Notes under the pieces: generated by a model | What the model was told of the DNA's origin: nothing | Seen by the model: the letters and a program-made list of their open reading frames with translations, nothing else | Database searches by the model: none | Origin: Microtetraspora sp. NBRC 13810 | GTDB taxonomy: Bacteria > Actinomycetota > Actinomycetes > Streptosporangiales > Streptosporangiaceae | NCBI RefSeq assembly: GCF_030268685.1 | Contig: NZ_BSRQ01000001.1 | Span: 372,001 to 436,000, forward strand | DNA length: 64,000 bases | Direction of reading: 5' to 3' | Translations under genes and position numbers: made by a program | Shown: positions 25,014 to 34,144 of the stretch, in pieces | How the letters are laid out: the number at the start of each line of letters is the position of its first letter | Numbering within the stretch: the first letter of the stretch is position 1

Positions 25014-26446
25014 TGACCATGACCGTCACCACTCGGGGGACCGCGCCTTCCTACCTCACGCAGGGGCGGGTGGACTTCCCGGAAAGGTTCGTCTGGGGCG
25101 CGGCGACGGCGTCCTACCAGATCGAGGGAGCGGCGAAGGAGGACGGACGAGGGAGATCGATCTGGGACACGTTCTCCGATACGCCGGGGAAGGTGTTCAA
25201 CGGCGACAACGGCGAGGTGGCGTGCGACCACTACCACCGGTACGCCGACGACGTGCGGCTCATGCGGGACCTGGGGCTGCGCGCCTACCGGTTCTCGGTG
25301 GCCTGGCCGCGGATCCAGGCGGACGGGTCGGGCGCGCCGAACGGGCTCGGCCTGGACTTCTACGACCGCCTGGTGGACGAGCTCCTCGACGCCGACATCA
25401 CGCCGTACGTGACGCTCTACCACTGGGATCTGCCGCAGGCGCTGGAGGACGGCGGCGGGTGGACGGCCAGGGACACGGCCTACCGGTTCGCCGACTACGC
25501 GGTGGCCGTGCACGCCCGGCTGGGTGACCGGGTGCGGTCCTGGACGACGCTGAACGAGCCGTGGGTGTCGGCGTTCCTCGGGTACGGCAACGGCGTGCAC
25601 GCGCCGGGGCGGCGCGACCCGGGCGACGCGCTGCGGGCCGCGCACCACCTGCTGCTCGGGCACGGCCTGAGCGCGCAGGCGCTGCGCTCGGCGGGCGCCG
25701 AGGAGCTGATGCTGGTGATCAACTCCTCGCTGGTGGCCACGCCGGCCCAGGTGCACGACCCGGCCGCCGCGGTCTCCGAGGCCGACGCCGCCGCCGTGGA
25801 ACGGGTGCACAGTCTGCTCAACCGGCAGTTCCTCGACCCGGCGCTGCGCGGCGAGTATCCCGCCGAGGTGCTGGCCACGGTGGAACGGCACGCGGGCCTG
25901 GAGCACATCCAGGACGGCGACCTGAAGACCATCAACCAGCCGATCGACCTCGTCGGGATCAACTACTACAACCCGTGCGTCGTGGAGGCCGCCCCCGGCG
26001 AGCCCGCCGACGCCGCCTGGCCGGGCAGCGAGGACGTGCGCTTCGCCACCGCCGACGCCCCGAAGACCGCGATGGGCTGGCCGATCGTGCCCACCGGCCT
26101 GTCCCGGCTGCTGCTGCGGCTGTCCCAGGACTACCCCGAGGTCGGCCTGTTCATCACCGAGAACGGCGCCGCCTTCGACGACGTGCTGACCGAGGGCAGG
26201 GTGCACGACGAGGACCGGATCTCCTACCTGGACGGCCACCTGCGGGCCGTGCACGCCGCCGTCGAGGGGGGCGCGGACGTCCGCGGCTACCTGGCCTGGT
26301 CGCTGCTCGACAACTTCGAGTGGGCCGAGGGCTACCGGCGCAGATTCGGCCTCGTGTACGTGGACTATCCCACCCAGACCAGGACACCCAAGGACAGCGC
26401 CCTGTGGTACCGCGACGTCATCGGCCGCAACGGCCTGGCAGGATGA
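25013..26446 (+). CDS. GH1 beta-glucosidase
   Basis: The protein has 477 residues and no signal peptide, so it is cytoplasmic. It is a full-length family 1 (beta/alpha)8 barrel with FVWGAATASYQIEGA at the N-terminus. The acid/base is Glu182 in TLNEPW, the nucleophile is Glu383 in ITENGA, and AWSLLDNFEWAEGYRRRFGLVYVD lies near the end. It would hydrolyse imported beta-glucosides such as laminari- or cello-oligosaccharides to glucose. The ATG at 25013 overlaps the permease stop; ATG 25019 is an alternative. The LacI repressor gene follows by 31 bp. Confidence 0.94.
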   Translation: MTMTVTTRGTAPSYLTQGRVDFPERFVWGAATASYQIEGAAKEDGRGRSIWDTFSDTPGKVFNGDNGEVACDHYHRYADDVRLMRDLGLRAYRFSVAWPRIQADGSGAPNGLGLDFYDRLVDELLDADITPYVTLYHWDLPQALEDGGGWTARDTAYRFADYAVAVHARLGDRVRSWTTLNEPWVSAFLGYGNGVHAPGRRDPGDALRAAHHLLLGHGLSAQALRSAGAEELMLVINSSLVATPAQVHDPAAAVSEADAAAVERVHSLLNRQFLDPALRGEYPAEVLATVERHAGLEHIQDGDLKTINQPIDLVGINYYNPCVVEAAPGEPADAAWPGSEDVRFATADAPKTAMGWPIVPTGLSRLLLRLSQDYPEVGLFITENGAAFDDVLTEGRVHDEDRISYLDGHLRAVHAAVEGGADVRGYLAWSLLDNFEWAEGYRRRFGLVYVDYPTQTRTPKDSALWYRDVIGRNGLAG

Positions 26447-26477
26447 GGAACGTGACCACCGGACGGAACTCCATCGC

Positions 26478-27473
26478 ATGAAACGGCCCACTCTGGAGGC
26501 GGTGGCGGCGCGGGCGGGGGTCTCCAGGGCCACGGTCTCCCGGGTGGTCAACGGGCAGGCCACGGTCACCCCCGAGATCCGCGACGCCGTCATCCGGGCG
26601 GTCAACGAGCTGGGTTACGTGCCCAACTCCGCCGCGCGGAGCCTGGTGACGCAACGCACCGACTCCATCGCCCTGGTGGTCTCCGAGCCGCCCACCAGGG
26701 TCTTCTCCGAGGATCCGCTGTTCTCCACGGTGATCAGGACGGCCAGCAGGGAGCTGGAGGCCGCCGACAAGCAGGTGGTGCTCATGCTGGCCGGCAACGC
26801 GCAGAGCCATGCGCGGGTGGAGCGGTACATCGCCGGCGGCCACGTCGACGGGGTCATGCTCATCTCGATGCACGGCGCGGACCCGCTGCCCGCCGCGATC
26901 ACCAGGATGGGCGTCCCCGTCGTCTCGTACGGCCGGCCGGCGGTCGCCGTCGACCTGCCGTACGCGGACAACGACAACGTGGGCGGCGCGGAGAGCGCGG
27001 TGCGGCGGCTGCTCGACACCGGGCGGCGGCGGATCGCCACCATCGCCGGGCCGCTGGACATGATCGCCGGTCAGGACCGCCTGACCGGCTACCGCAACGT
27101 CCTGCGCGACTCCGACCGCAGGTCGATCGTGGCGATCGGCGACTTCACCCGCGAGTCGGGGGCGGTGGCCATGCGCCAGCTCCTGGAGGACGACCCGAAG
27201 CTGGACGCGGTGTTCGCCGCCAACGACCTGATGGCCATCGGAGCGCTCCAGGCGCTGCGGCAGGCCGGGCGGCGGGTGCCCGACGACGTGTCGATCGTCG
27301 GGTTCGACGACATCGAGGCGGCCCGTTACACCGAGCCGCCGCTGACGACGATGCGGCATCCCATCGTCGAGCAGGCCACCGCGATGGTCCGGCTGCTGCT
27401 CACGCCGCCCGCCGAGCGGGACAGGGACCAGGTGATCCTGCCGACCGAGCTGGTGGTCAGGGAGTCCGGCTGA
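26478..27473 (+). CDS. LacI-family repressor
   Basis: The protein has 331 residues. The N-terminal helix-turn-helix is TLEAVAARAGVSRATVSRVVNGQATVTPEIRDAV with hinge helix NSAARSLV. A periplasmic-binding-protein-like sensor domain follows (HVDGVMLISMHG, VSIVGFDDIEAARYTEPPLTTM). It closes the beta-glucoside operon. It very likely binds the two GAGAGCGCTCTC sites at 21563 and 21726 and is released by a glucan oligosaccharide. Its 3' end overlaps the convergent gene by 17 bp. Confidence 0.93.
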   Translation: MKRPTLEAVAARAGVSRATVSRVVNGQATVTPEIRDAVIRAVNELGYVPNSAARSLVTQRTDSIALVVSEPPTRVFSEDPLFSTVIRTASRELEAADKQVVLMLAGNAQSHARVERYIAGGHVDGVMLISMHGADPLPAAITRMGVPVVSYGRPAVAVDLPYADNDNVGGAESAVRRLLDTGRRRIATIAGPLDMIAGQDRLTGYRNVLRDSDRRSIVAIGDFTRESGAVAMRQLLEDDPKLDAVFAANDLMAIGALQALRQAGRRVPDDVSIVGFDDIEAARYTEPPLTTMRHPIVEQATAMVRLLLTPPAERDRDQVILPTELVVRESG

Positions 27474-28680
27474 GGGCCTCGGGGATGCGGTCGAGCACGG
27501 GGAAGGGCAGCAGGCCGTACGCGTAGAAGTCGACCGCCTGCGCCCCCGCGGCGCGGGCGGCGCGCACCTTCGCCACCAGCGCGTCGGCGGAGTCGGTGTC
27601 CGGCAGGCCGGGCCGGACCACGACCCGCACCTCGCGGTCCTTGCCGACCGACCGCCGGTAGGCCCCGACGTCCTCGGCCACCCTGCCCGGATCGCGGGCG
27701 TAGGCGAGCACGCCGTAGCAGGGCACCAGGTCGCCGAGGGCGAGCACGTCCACGCCGAGCTGCCACGCCTCGTGCGCCGCGAGGCCGGGCGAGGGGCGGC
27801 CGTCGGCCCAGCCCTTGTCCCCGCCGGTGGCGTCGAGGAAGACCAGCAGGGAGCCCTCCGCGGACACCGCCGCGGACACCGCCGAGACCAGCGACGTCAC
27901 CGTCTCCGACCTGGCGCGGGCGTAGGCGACCACCTCGGGACCGGCGTACGCGGTCAGCGCGGCGCGGGTCACCTGGCCCTGGGCGGGCGGGTCGCCGGCC
28001 AGCACGCCGCCGAGGATGCGCACGCACTCCTCGCGGGCCACGCCGGCGTCCACGCCCAGGTCCTCCGCCCTGGCCATGCAGTGCTCGCAGAAGCACAGGC
28101 TGAACAGGTAGGCGTCCATCGGGCCGAGCGCGACGTGGCACCGGTCGTAGCCGGCCCCGCCGCCGAAGAAGTGCAGCGCCTCGGCGACCACGCTGTCCAC
28201 GCCCTGCCGGGCGACCGCCCTGGCCAGCGCCTCGACGTAGAGCCGCACGTCCGGATGAGCCGGGCACAGGTCGGCGGGCGAGCCGGGGTCGCCGAAGCAG
28301 TCGCGCACGGTCACGTCGGGGTGGGCGGCGCCGAGGGTGGCGTTGCGCAGGAAGACCGTCCAGCCGTGCATCCGCAGGCCGCGCCCGGCGGTCGCCGCGC
28401 GGAGGGCGGCCAGCGGCTCCCCCGCGACGCCGTCCTGCACCGGGGGCGCGAGCCGCAGGTCGCGGAACAGCTCCGCGGGCGGCTCGAAGTAGACGCCGTC
28501 GTGCCGGACCGTCACCCTGGACCTGCCGTGCGGGGTGACGTCGCGGGCGCGCTCCCCGGCCACCGCCACGGTGACGCCGGCCACGCCGTACCCGGCGGCC
28601 CGGTCGAGCACACTCTCCGGCCCCTCGCCCAGGAAGTCCTCGGCGAAGACGTAAAGCGAACTGTCCACCCCGATCCCCAT
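27457..28680 (-). CDS. Unidentified TIM-barrel-like protein with CxC..C cluster
   Basis: The protein has 407 residues and is not recognised with confidence. It begins GIGVDSSLYVFAEDFLGEGPESVLDRAAGYGVAGVTVAVA. It contains the Cys motif LCFCEHCMARAEDLGVD and later DVLALGDLVPCYGVLAYARDP. The alternation of strands and helices and a final 'AVDFYAYGLLPFPVLDRI' suggest a (beta/alpha)8 enzyme. The CFCEHC motif recalls glycoside-hydrolase-like barrel proteins with the same signature. No signal peptide is seen. It lies 1 bp downstream of the amino-acid deaminase gene on the same strand, so they are co-transcribed and perhaps share a pathway. The substrate is unknown. Confidence 0.7.
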   Translation of the reverse strand: MGIGVDSSLYVFAEDFLGEGPESVLDRAAGYGVAGVTVAVAGERARDVTPHGRSRVTVRHDGVYFEPPAELFRDLRLAPPVQDGVAGEPLAALRAATAGRGLRMHGWTVFLRNATLGAAHPDVTVRDCFGDPGSPADLCPAHPDVRLYVEALARAVARQGVDSVVAEALHFFGGGAGYDRCHVALGPMDAYLFSLCFCEHCMARAEDLGVDAGVAREECVRILGGVLAGDPPAQGQVTRAALTAYAGPEVVAYARARSETVTSLVSAVSAAVSAEGSLLVFLDATGGDKGWADGRPSPGLAAHEAWQLGVDVLALGDLVPCYGVLAYARDPGRVAEDVGAYRRSVGKDREVRVVVRPGLPDTDSADALVAKVRAARAAGAQAVDFYAYGLLPFPVLDRIPEALSRTP

Positions 28681-28681
28681 C

Positions 28682-29836
28682 TCAGAAATAGGTTCTCAGC
28701 AGATCGACGACGACGTGGCGGTCGTCCACCACGGGCAGGACCCGCCATTTGTCGAAGGCCGTGCACGGGTGGGAGATGCCGAAGCACACCAGGTCGCCGG
28801 GGCGCAGCCCGGCCTCGCCCGCGCAGATCGTGTGCTGGTCCTGGACCTTGACGACCTCGACGCCCTCCAGCGGCTTCGTGCGCCCCTCGCGGCGGACCGC
28901 CTTGGGCACCGGCATGCCCTCGTCACAGGGGGCGTCACGCTTGCCGAAGCCGAGGACGGCGAGACCCGGCTCGGGCACGGACAGCACGTGCGCCCACACC
29001 TCCAAAGCGGCTCGCAGCTCGCCGTCGATCCGGGTGTAGGGGGTGCGCTCGCGGTAGTAGCCGTCGTCGTGCGAGACGTAGGCGCCGCTGCGCAGGATGA
29101 TCGTGGCCTGGCAGGCGGCCAGCTCGCGGCCGATCACGTCGAACCACTGGCTGCCGCCGACCGACAGGATGGGCCTGGGCGCCCTGACGTGGTCCAGGGC
29201 CTCCTGTAACCGGCCGAGGTAGGCCCGCACCTCCGCCGCCGACCCCAGCCCGCCCTCGTACCCCGCGACGCCGGCCACCTCGACTCCGGGCGCCTCCCTG
29301 GCCGCCGCGACCACGTCGAGCAGCTCCCCAAGGGTACGGCTGCCGCCCCGGCCGCCCACGTGGCCCAGCTCGGCCAGCACCCGGAACGGCCGGCTCCCCG
29401 CGTGCGCGGAGAGGATCTCGATCCCGGCCACCGAGTCGGCGAAGCACAGGAACTCAAGCGACGGGTCCGCGTCCAGCTCGGCGGCGATCGCGCGCAGCCC
29501 GGCGGGGTCCACGACCTGGTTGGCGAGCACGATCCGGCCGACGCCGAAGCCGCGCAGCGTGAGCGCCTGGCTGGGCGTGGCGACGGTGAACCCCCACGCG
29601 CCCGCGGCGAGCTGGTCGGCGAGCAGCGCGGGGGCCATGGTCGTCTTGGCGTGCGGGGCCAGCTCCAGCCCGTGGTCGCGGGCGAACGCGGCCACCGTGG
29701 CGATGTTGTGCCGCAGGTCGTCGCGGCGGGCGACCATCAGCGGGAAGCTGAAAGGCCCGTCGAACAGGCTCTCACCCTCCGGCGGCCCGAGGATCCCCTT
29801 GGCCCACCCGCCGACCGGCTCATCGGGAACCCTCAC
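28682..29836 (-). CDS. PLP-dependent D-amino-acid deaminase / D-threonine aldolase-like
   Basis: The protein has 384 residues. It has an alanine-racemase-type barrel with the PLP lysine in ELAPHAKTTMAPALLADQL. A C-terminal D-serine dehydratase-like domain carries the metal-ligand pair in GISHPCTAFDKWRVL. Family members deaminate D-serine or related D-amino acids, or cleave D-threonine-type substrates. GTG 29836 is preceded by AGGGGTG. It is the first gene of a two-gene operon with the unidentified barrel protein, and is divergent from the kinase operon. The precise substrate is not readable. Confidence 0.85.
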   Translation of the reverse strand: MRVPDEPVGGWAKGILGPPEGESLFDGPFSFPLMVARRDDLRHNIATVAAFARDHGLELAPHAKTTMAPALLADQLAAGAWGFTVATPSQALTLRGFGVGRIVLANQVVDPAGLRAIAAELDADPSLEFLCFADSVAGIEILSAHAGSRPFRVLAELGHVGGRGGSRTLGELLDVVAAAREAPGVEVAGVAGYEGGLGSAAEVRAYLGRLQEALDHVRAPRPILSVGGSQWFDVIGRELAACQATIILRSGAYVSHDDGYYRERTPYTRIDGELRAALEVWAHVLSVPEPGLAVLGFGKRDAPCDEGMPVPKAVRREGRTKPLEGVEVVKVQDQHTICAGEAGLRPGDLVCFGISHPCTAFDKWRVLPVVDDRHVVVDLLRTYF

Positions 29837-30031
29837 GGAAACACCCCTCGCTACGACATCAGCCCCAGCGCACCTTACCGGCCGGACGCCTCAGCACTGG
29901 ACACGTTCGTGACACCGGTGCTTTGCCACGCGATCTGCCACAAGAACACCTATTCCCCCCGGACAAGTAGCCCTCCTGTGCGTAAGTGGCTATTTTGCTA
30001 TGCGCCACAAGACGTAAGACGGGGGAGCACA

Positions 30032-31600
30032 TTGATCGGCGCTCGACACCTCGCCGGACGCTATCGCCTGCTGAACCCCCTGGGAGAGGGCGGAGCCGGT
30101 ACCGTCTGGCTGGCCGCCGACGACGTGCTGAGCCGCGACGTGGCGGTCAAGGAGGTACGGCTCGCGCCGGGGCTGGACGAGGCCCGGCGGCGGGAGATCT
30201 GCGAGGCGGCCGTGCGGGAGGCCAACGTGGCCGCCCGGCTCAAGCATCCGTCGATCGTCACCGTGCACGACGTGCTGGTCGAGGACGGCCGGCCCTGGCT
30301 CGTCATGGAACTGCTCAACGGCACCTCGCTGGAGCAGATGGTGCGCGAGCGCGGGCCGATGCCGCCGCACCAGGCGGCCAGGATCGGGGTGCACCTGCTG
30401 TCCGCCCTCGCCGTCGCGCACGCGGCCGGGGTCGTGCACCGCGACATCAAGCCGAGCAACGTCCTGCTCACCAGGACCGGGCGCGCGGTGCTCACCGACT
30501 TCGGCATCGCGAGCGTGGCCGGGGAGGCGACGGACCGCACCGCGCACCTCGTCGGGTCGCCCGCGTTCGTCGCGCCGGAACGGCTGCGCGGCGAGGAGGA
30601 GGGCCCGGCGTCGGACCTGTGGTCGCTGGGCGCGACGCTCTACTTCGCCGTGGAGGGCGTGCCGCCGCACGACGCGGAAACGCCGGTCGCGGTGCTCACC
30701 AAGGTGCTCGTCGAACCGCCCAGGCCGCCGGAACGCGCCGGGCCGCTCACCCCCGTGCTGACCGCGCTGCTCAACCCGGAGCCCGCGGCCCGCCCGGCGA
30801 TCCCCGCGGCCACCGGGCAACTGCGCGACCTCACCGAGGGGCGTCCGGGCTCCGTGCCGTGGGGCGTGGAGCAGGCCGTTCCCGCGCCCCCCGAGCAGGA
30901 GACGCCCGCCGCGCCCGGCAGGGGCCGTACCGCGCTGCTGGCGGGGAGCATGGTGGCCGCGCTCGCCGTGGTCGCGGCCGGCACCGTCGTCGTGGTGAAC
31001 GTCACCGCCTCCGCGGGCGCGGCGGCGGCCCCGGCTCCCCTGGCGACCCGGCTGAGCGAGACTCCGGGGAAGTTCTCCGTGCCGGTGAAGTTCTGCGACC
31101 TGTTCACCCCCGCCCAGATCGGCCGGCTGGTGCCGGACGTGGCCAAGCCGAAGGGCGAACCCGACAACACGGGCGGCTGCGACTGGACCGCCAAGGGGGT
31201 GGGCCTGTCGGCGGCCCCCACCCTGCTGGGCCTGGAGGAGAAGCACTGGGGGGCCAGCCCGCAGCTCGCCCACGAACGGTTCGTCAACCAGCGCAACGCG
31301 ACGATCCCCTCGGGCACGGTCGCCTGGTCCTGGCCCGAGATCAGCGCGGGGCTCCGCTCGGCGCGGACCACCGGGCCCGAGCCGGTCGGCGGGATCGGCG
31401 ACGAGGCGTTCACCTACCAGGTCTATGACAACCGCAATCATCTGAAGCTGGAGCAGAGCTACATGGTGTTCCGGGTCGACAACCTCGTCGCCCAGGTCGG
31501 CTACACGGTCGTCGACGGCAGCCAGGACGAGAAGTCCATCCGCGACGGCGCCAAGCAGGCGGCGGGCTGGATGGTCGCGGCGCTGAAGCGGACGGGATGA
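30032..31600 (+). CDS. Membrane Ser/Thr protein kinase (gene 1 of kinase array)
   Basis: The protein has 522 residues. An intact Hanks-type kinase has glycine loop LGEGGAGTVW (17-26), Lys40 in VAVKEV, HRDIKPSN (136-143), DFG (156-158) and APERL. One membrane segment lies at about 300-326. A ~190-residue outer domain follows (KFCDLFTPAQIGRLVPDV, GGCDWTAK, GIGDEAFTYQVYDN, MVFRVDNLVAQVGYTV), which resembles DUF3558-type lipoprotein folds. TTG 30032 is chosen because GGGGGAG lies 6 bp upstream and the kinase begins just after. It is the first gene of a four-gene operon of related receptors; the next start is 4 bp after its stop. Confidence 0.88.
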   Translation: MIGARHLAGRYRLLNPLGEGGAGTVWLAADDVLSRDVAVKEVRLAPGLDEARRREICEAAVREANVAARLKHPSIVTVHDVLVEDGRPWLVMELLNGTSLEQMVRERGPMPPHQAARIGVHLLSALAVAHAAGVVHRDIKPSNVLLTRTGRAVLTDFGIASVAGEATDRTAHLVGSPAFVAPERLRGEEEGPASDLWSLGATLYFAVEGVPPHDAETPVAVLTKVLVEPPRPPERAGPLTPVLTALLNPEPAARPAIPAATGQLRDLTEGRPGSVPWGVEQAVPAPPEQETPAAPGRGRTALLAGSMVAALAVVAAGTVVVVNVTASAGAAAAPAPLATRLSETPGKFSVPVKFCDLFTPAQIGRLVPDVAKPKGEPDNTGGCDWTAKGVGLSAAPTLLGLEEKHWGASPQLAHERFVNQRNATIPSGTVAWSWPEISAGLRSARTTGPEPVGGIGDEAFTYQVYDNRNHLKLEQSYMVFRVDNLVAQVGYTVVDGSQDEKSIRDGAKQAAGWMVAALKRTG

Positions 31601-31603
31601 ACG

Positions 31604-34144
31604 ATGCAGACCACCTCTCTTGAGCAGATCATCGGCCGGTCGGGGCCGCTGCCGCCGCAGCAGGTGGCGGGCATCGGCCTCGGCCTGCTGGCCGAGATGC
31701 GCGAGCGCGGCTCCGGTTACCGGCACGAGGTACGACCGGACACGGTGATGCTGAGACCGGACGGCGGGGTCTCCCTCGTCCCCGTCCCCCGGCACTCGGC
31801 GCCGGTCGCCGCGTTCACCCCGCCGGAGGGCATGTCCGGCCCGGCCTCCGGCCTGTGGGCGCTGGGCGCCACCCTGTTCACCGCGGTGGAGGGGTATCCG
31901 CCCACGCCCGGCGCGCACCCCGTCCAGGCGGGGCCGCTGGGCCCGGTACTGGAGCGGCTGCTGTCCGGCGACCCCGCCCGGCGTCCCGACCCGGGGACGC
32001 TGTGGACGCAGCTCCAGGAGATCGTCTGGCGTGCCGCCCCGCCCCCCGGCCACCCGCCCGGCCCCGGCTACGGCCCGCTCCCCACGTCGCCCGGCCCAGG
32101 CGGTCCTCCCCTGTCCGGCGCCCCGCTGCCCCCCGGCGGCGGCTCCGCGTCCACCGGCGGCCCGCCGCCGGGGTCGATGCCGGGCTCGGTGCCTGGGGCG
32201 ATGCCTGGGGCGGTGCCTGGGCCCATCCTGCCGCTGGCGGCGTCCGCTCCTCCGGTGAAGCCGGGCTCGGAGGCCGCGTTCCCGGCTCCGGGTTCCGGGC
32301 AGTGGTCGCCGTCGTCGTCGCCCTGGACGCCGTATCCCGCCGCCCAGACCCCGCCGCCTCCGGGCAGCCCTCACCCGCCCTTCCCACCGGGCGCCCCGTC
32401 GTACCCCGCCCAGGACGCCCCGCCGTACCCGCCGGGCGCGGACCAGCCGTACCAGCCGTACGCCCCGTTCGGCACGGAGCACCGGGACGCCCCGTTCGGC
32501 TCGGGATACCGGGACGCGCCGCCGTACAGCTCCCCCGCCGAGTCGCCGTACGCGCCGCGCACCCTGGTCCAGGACGGCCCGTACGACTCGCCGTACGCGC
32601 CGCCGCGCGGTCAGGAGGCGCGGGACGGCGCGACGCGGGCCGGCGGGTTCGACGACGACCTCTACGCCGCCCCGGTGATCGGCTCGCCGTACGGCGCCGA
32701 ACCCCGTGACGCCCCCTTCACCCCGTCCGGCGCCGACCCCCTGGACGGGCCGCTGGGAGCGCCTCTCACGCCGGGACACCGGGACAGCGTCCTGGACGAC
32801 CCCCTGGGCTCGGGACGCCCGCCCGCCGACACCGCCCCCGTCCCGCCCACCCTGGGCCACGAGGACGACGACGACACGCCCTTCCCCGCGACCGTGCGCG
32901 CGGTGCAGCCCCCCGCGAACGGCTTCCCCGGCGGACCGGCGGCCGAGGGACGGCTGCCCGCGAGCACCCCGCCGGCCACCGGACAGGGACCGGAGGCACC
33001 GGCGTACGACGGCCCCGCCCACGCGGCGGGAACACCGGCGGGAACGCCGACGGGGACACCGGCGGGGACACCGGCGGGGACACCGGCGGAAGCGGTCACG
33101 GGAGCACCGTCGGGAGCGCCCGGCGAAACTCCGCCCGGGGCGCCGGGAGCAGCGCTCGGGGGGACCCCGGCAGCAGCGCTCGGGGGGACCCCGGCAGCAG
33201 CGTTCGAGCGCACGCCGGGAGCAGCGGAACCTCTCGCGGAGCGACCGCCCGGGGCGGAGCGGATGCCCGGGGCGGAGCAGGCGTACGGGGCGGAGCGGGC
33301 GTATGGCGGGGTGGGCTATCAGGGGCCCGCCACCGAGGACCCCACGACGCCGCACGGACGGTTCGAGCCGCCCGCGGCGGGCCTCCCGCAGCCGGCGACG
33401 CAGCCGGCGACGGAGCCGGGCGGCGGCGGGCGCGGGCGGGGCGGAAGCAGGGGGCGCGGGCGGGGCAGGGACGAGCCGCCGCGGCGCGGGGTGGTCGTGC
33501 CGCGTTCCGTGGTGGCGCTCGCGGCGGCGCTGGGCGTGGCGATGGCGGTGGCCATCGGCGTGCTCGCGGCCCCGATGTTCCGCGAGGCGGCGGCCACCGG
33601 CGCGGAGGTGAGCCCCACGCCGACGCCGGGCGCGAAGGAGCAGGGCAGGTTCGCCAAGACGCCGCGCGCGTGCAGCCTGCTCGGCGACGCCGTCGCCGCC
33701 GAACTGGTGCCCACCCTGAAGACCTCCGAGGTCGAGCCCGCCGAGTGCAACTGGCTGACCAGCGACTACCGCGCGCCCAACGCCCGCAAGTTCGACCTGC
33801 GGCTGCGGATCACGTCGTTCCCGCGCACCGGCAAGGAGATCACCAAGGCGAAGCAGTACTTCTCCGGCAGGAAGTCCGACGCGGCCCAGAAGTTCTCCAC
33901 GCCGAAGCCGTCGCCCAAGCCGCTGAACGGCCTCGGCGACGAGTCGTTCTCCTACGCGGAGACCAGCTCGATCAACCTCTACGGCGGCTCCACCAAGGTC
34001 GTCCTGGTCATGCGGGTGAGCAACCTGGTGGCCGAGGTGGAGTACGAGCGCGGCCAGGCGAAGGGCGACCCGGACGGCGAGCTGGCCGCCGGCGCCGAGA
34101 AGGCGGCCCGGACCGTGCTGGAGGCGCTGAAGTCCCGTGACTGA
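31604..34144 (+). CDS. Membrane pseudokinase with very long Pro/Gly/Ala linker (gene 2)
   Basis: The protein has 846 residues. The first ~150 align only with the kinase hinge and C-lobe (SLEQIIGRSGPLPPQQVAGIGLGLLAEM, SGLWALGATLFTAVEGYPPTPG). There is no N-lobe, glycine loop or catalytic Lys. HRD is replaced by HEV (41-43) and DFG is absent, so it cannot be an active kinase. About 470 residues of low-complexity Pro/Gly/Ala sequence follow, including GTPAGTPAGTPAGTPAE repeats. A membrane helix lies near 630-655. The outer domain is related to gene 1 (ACSLLGDAVAAELVPTLK, CNWLTSDY, GLGDESFSYAETSS, VMRVSNLVAEVEYERG). It is sandwiched between two active kinases. Confidence 0.82.
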   Translation: MQTTSLEQIIGRSGPLPPQQVAGIGLGLLAEMRERGSGYRHEVRPDTVMLRPDGGVSLVPVPRHSAPVAAFTPPEGMSGPASGLWALGATLFTAVEGYPPTPGAHPVQAGPLGPVLERLLSGDPARRPDPGTLWTQLQEIVWRAAPPPGHPPGPGYGPLPTSPGPGGPPLSGAPLPPGGGSASTGGPPPGSMPGSVPGAMPGAVPGPILPLAASAPPVKPGSEAAFPAPGSGQWSPSSSPWTPYPAAQTPPPPGSPHPPFPPGAPSYPAQDAPPYPPGADQPYQPYAPFGTEHRDAPFGSGYRDAPPYSSPAESPYAPRTLVQDGPYDSPYAPPRGQEARDGATRAGGFDDDLYAAPVIGSPYGAEPRDAPFTPSGADPLDGPLGAPLTPGHRDSVLDDPLGSGRPPADTAPVPPTLGHEDDDDTPFPATVRAVQPPANGFPGGPAAEGRLPASTPPATGQGPEAPAYDGPAHAAGTPAGTPTGTPAGTPAGTPAEAVTGAPSGAPGETPPGAPGAALGGTPAAALGGTPAAAFERTPGAAEPLAERPPGAERMPGAEQAYGAERAYGGVGYQGPATEDPTTPHGRFEPPAAGLPQPATQPATEPGGGGRGRGGSRGRGRGRDEPPRRGVVVPRSVVALAAALGVAMAVAIGVLAAPMFREAAATGAEVSPTPTPGAKEQGRFAKTPRACSLLGDAVAAELVPTLKTSEVEPAECNWLTSDYRAPNARKFDLRLRITSFPRTGKEITKAKQYFSGRKSDAAQKFSTPKPSPKPLNGLGDESFSYAETSSINLYGGSTKVVLVMRVSNLVAEVEYERGQAKGDPDGELAAGAEKAARTVLEALKSRD

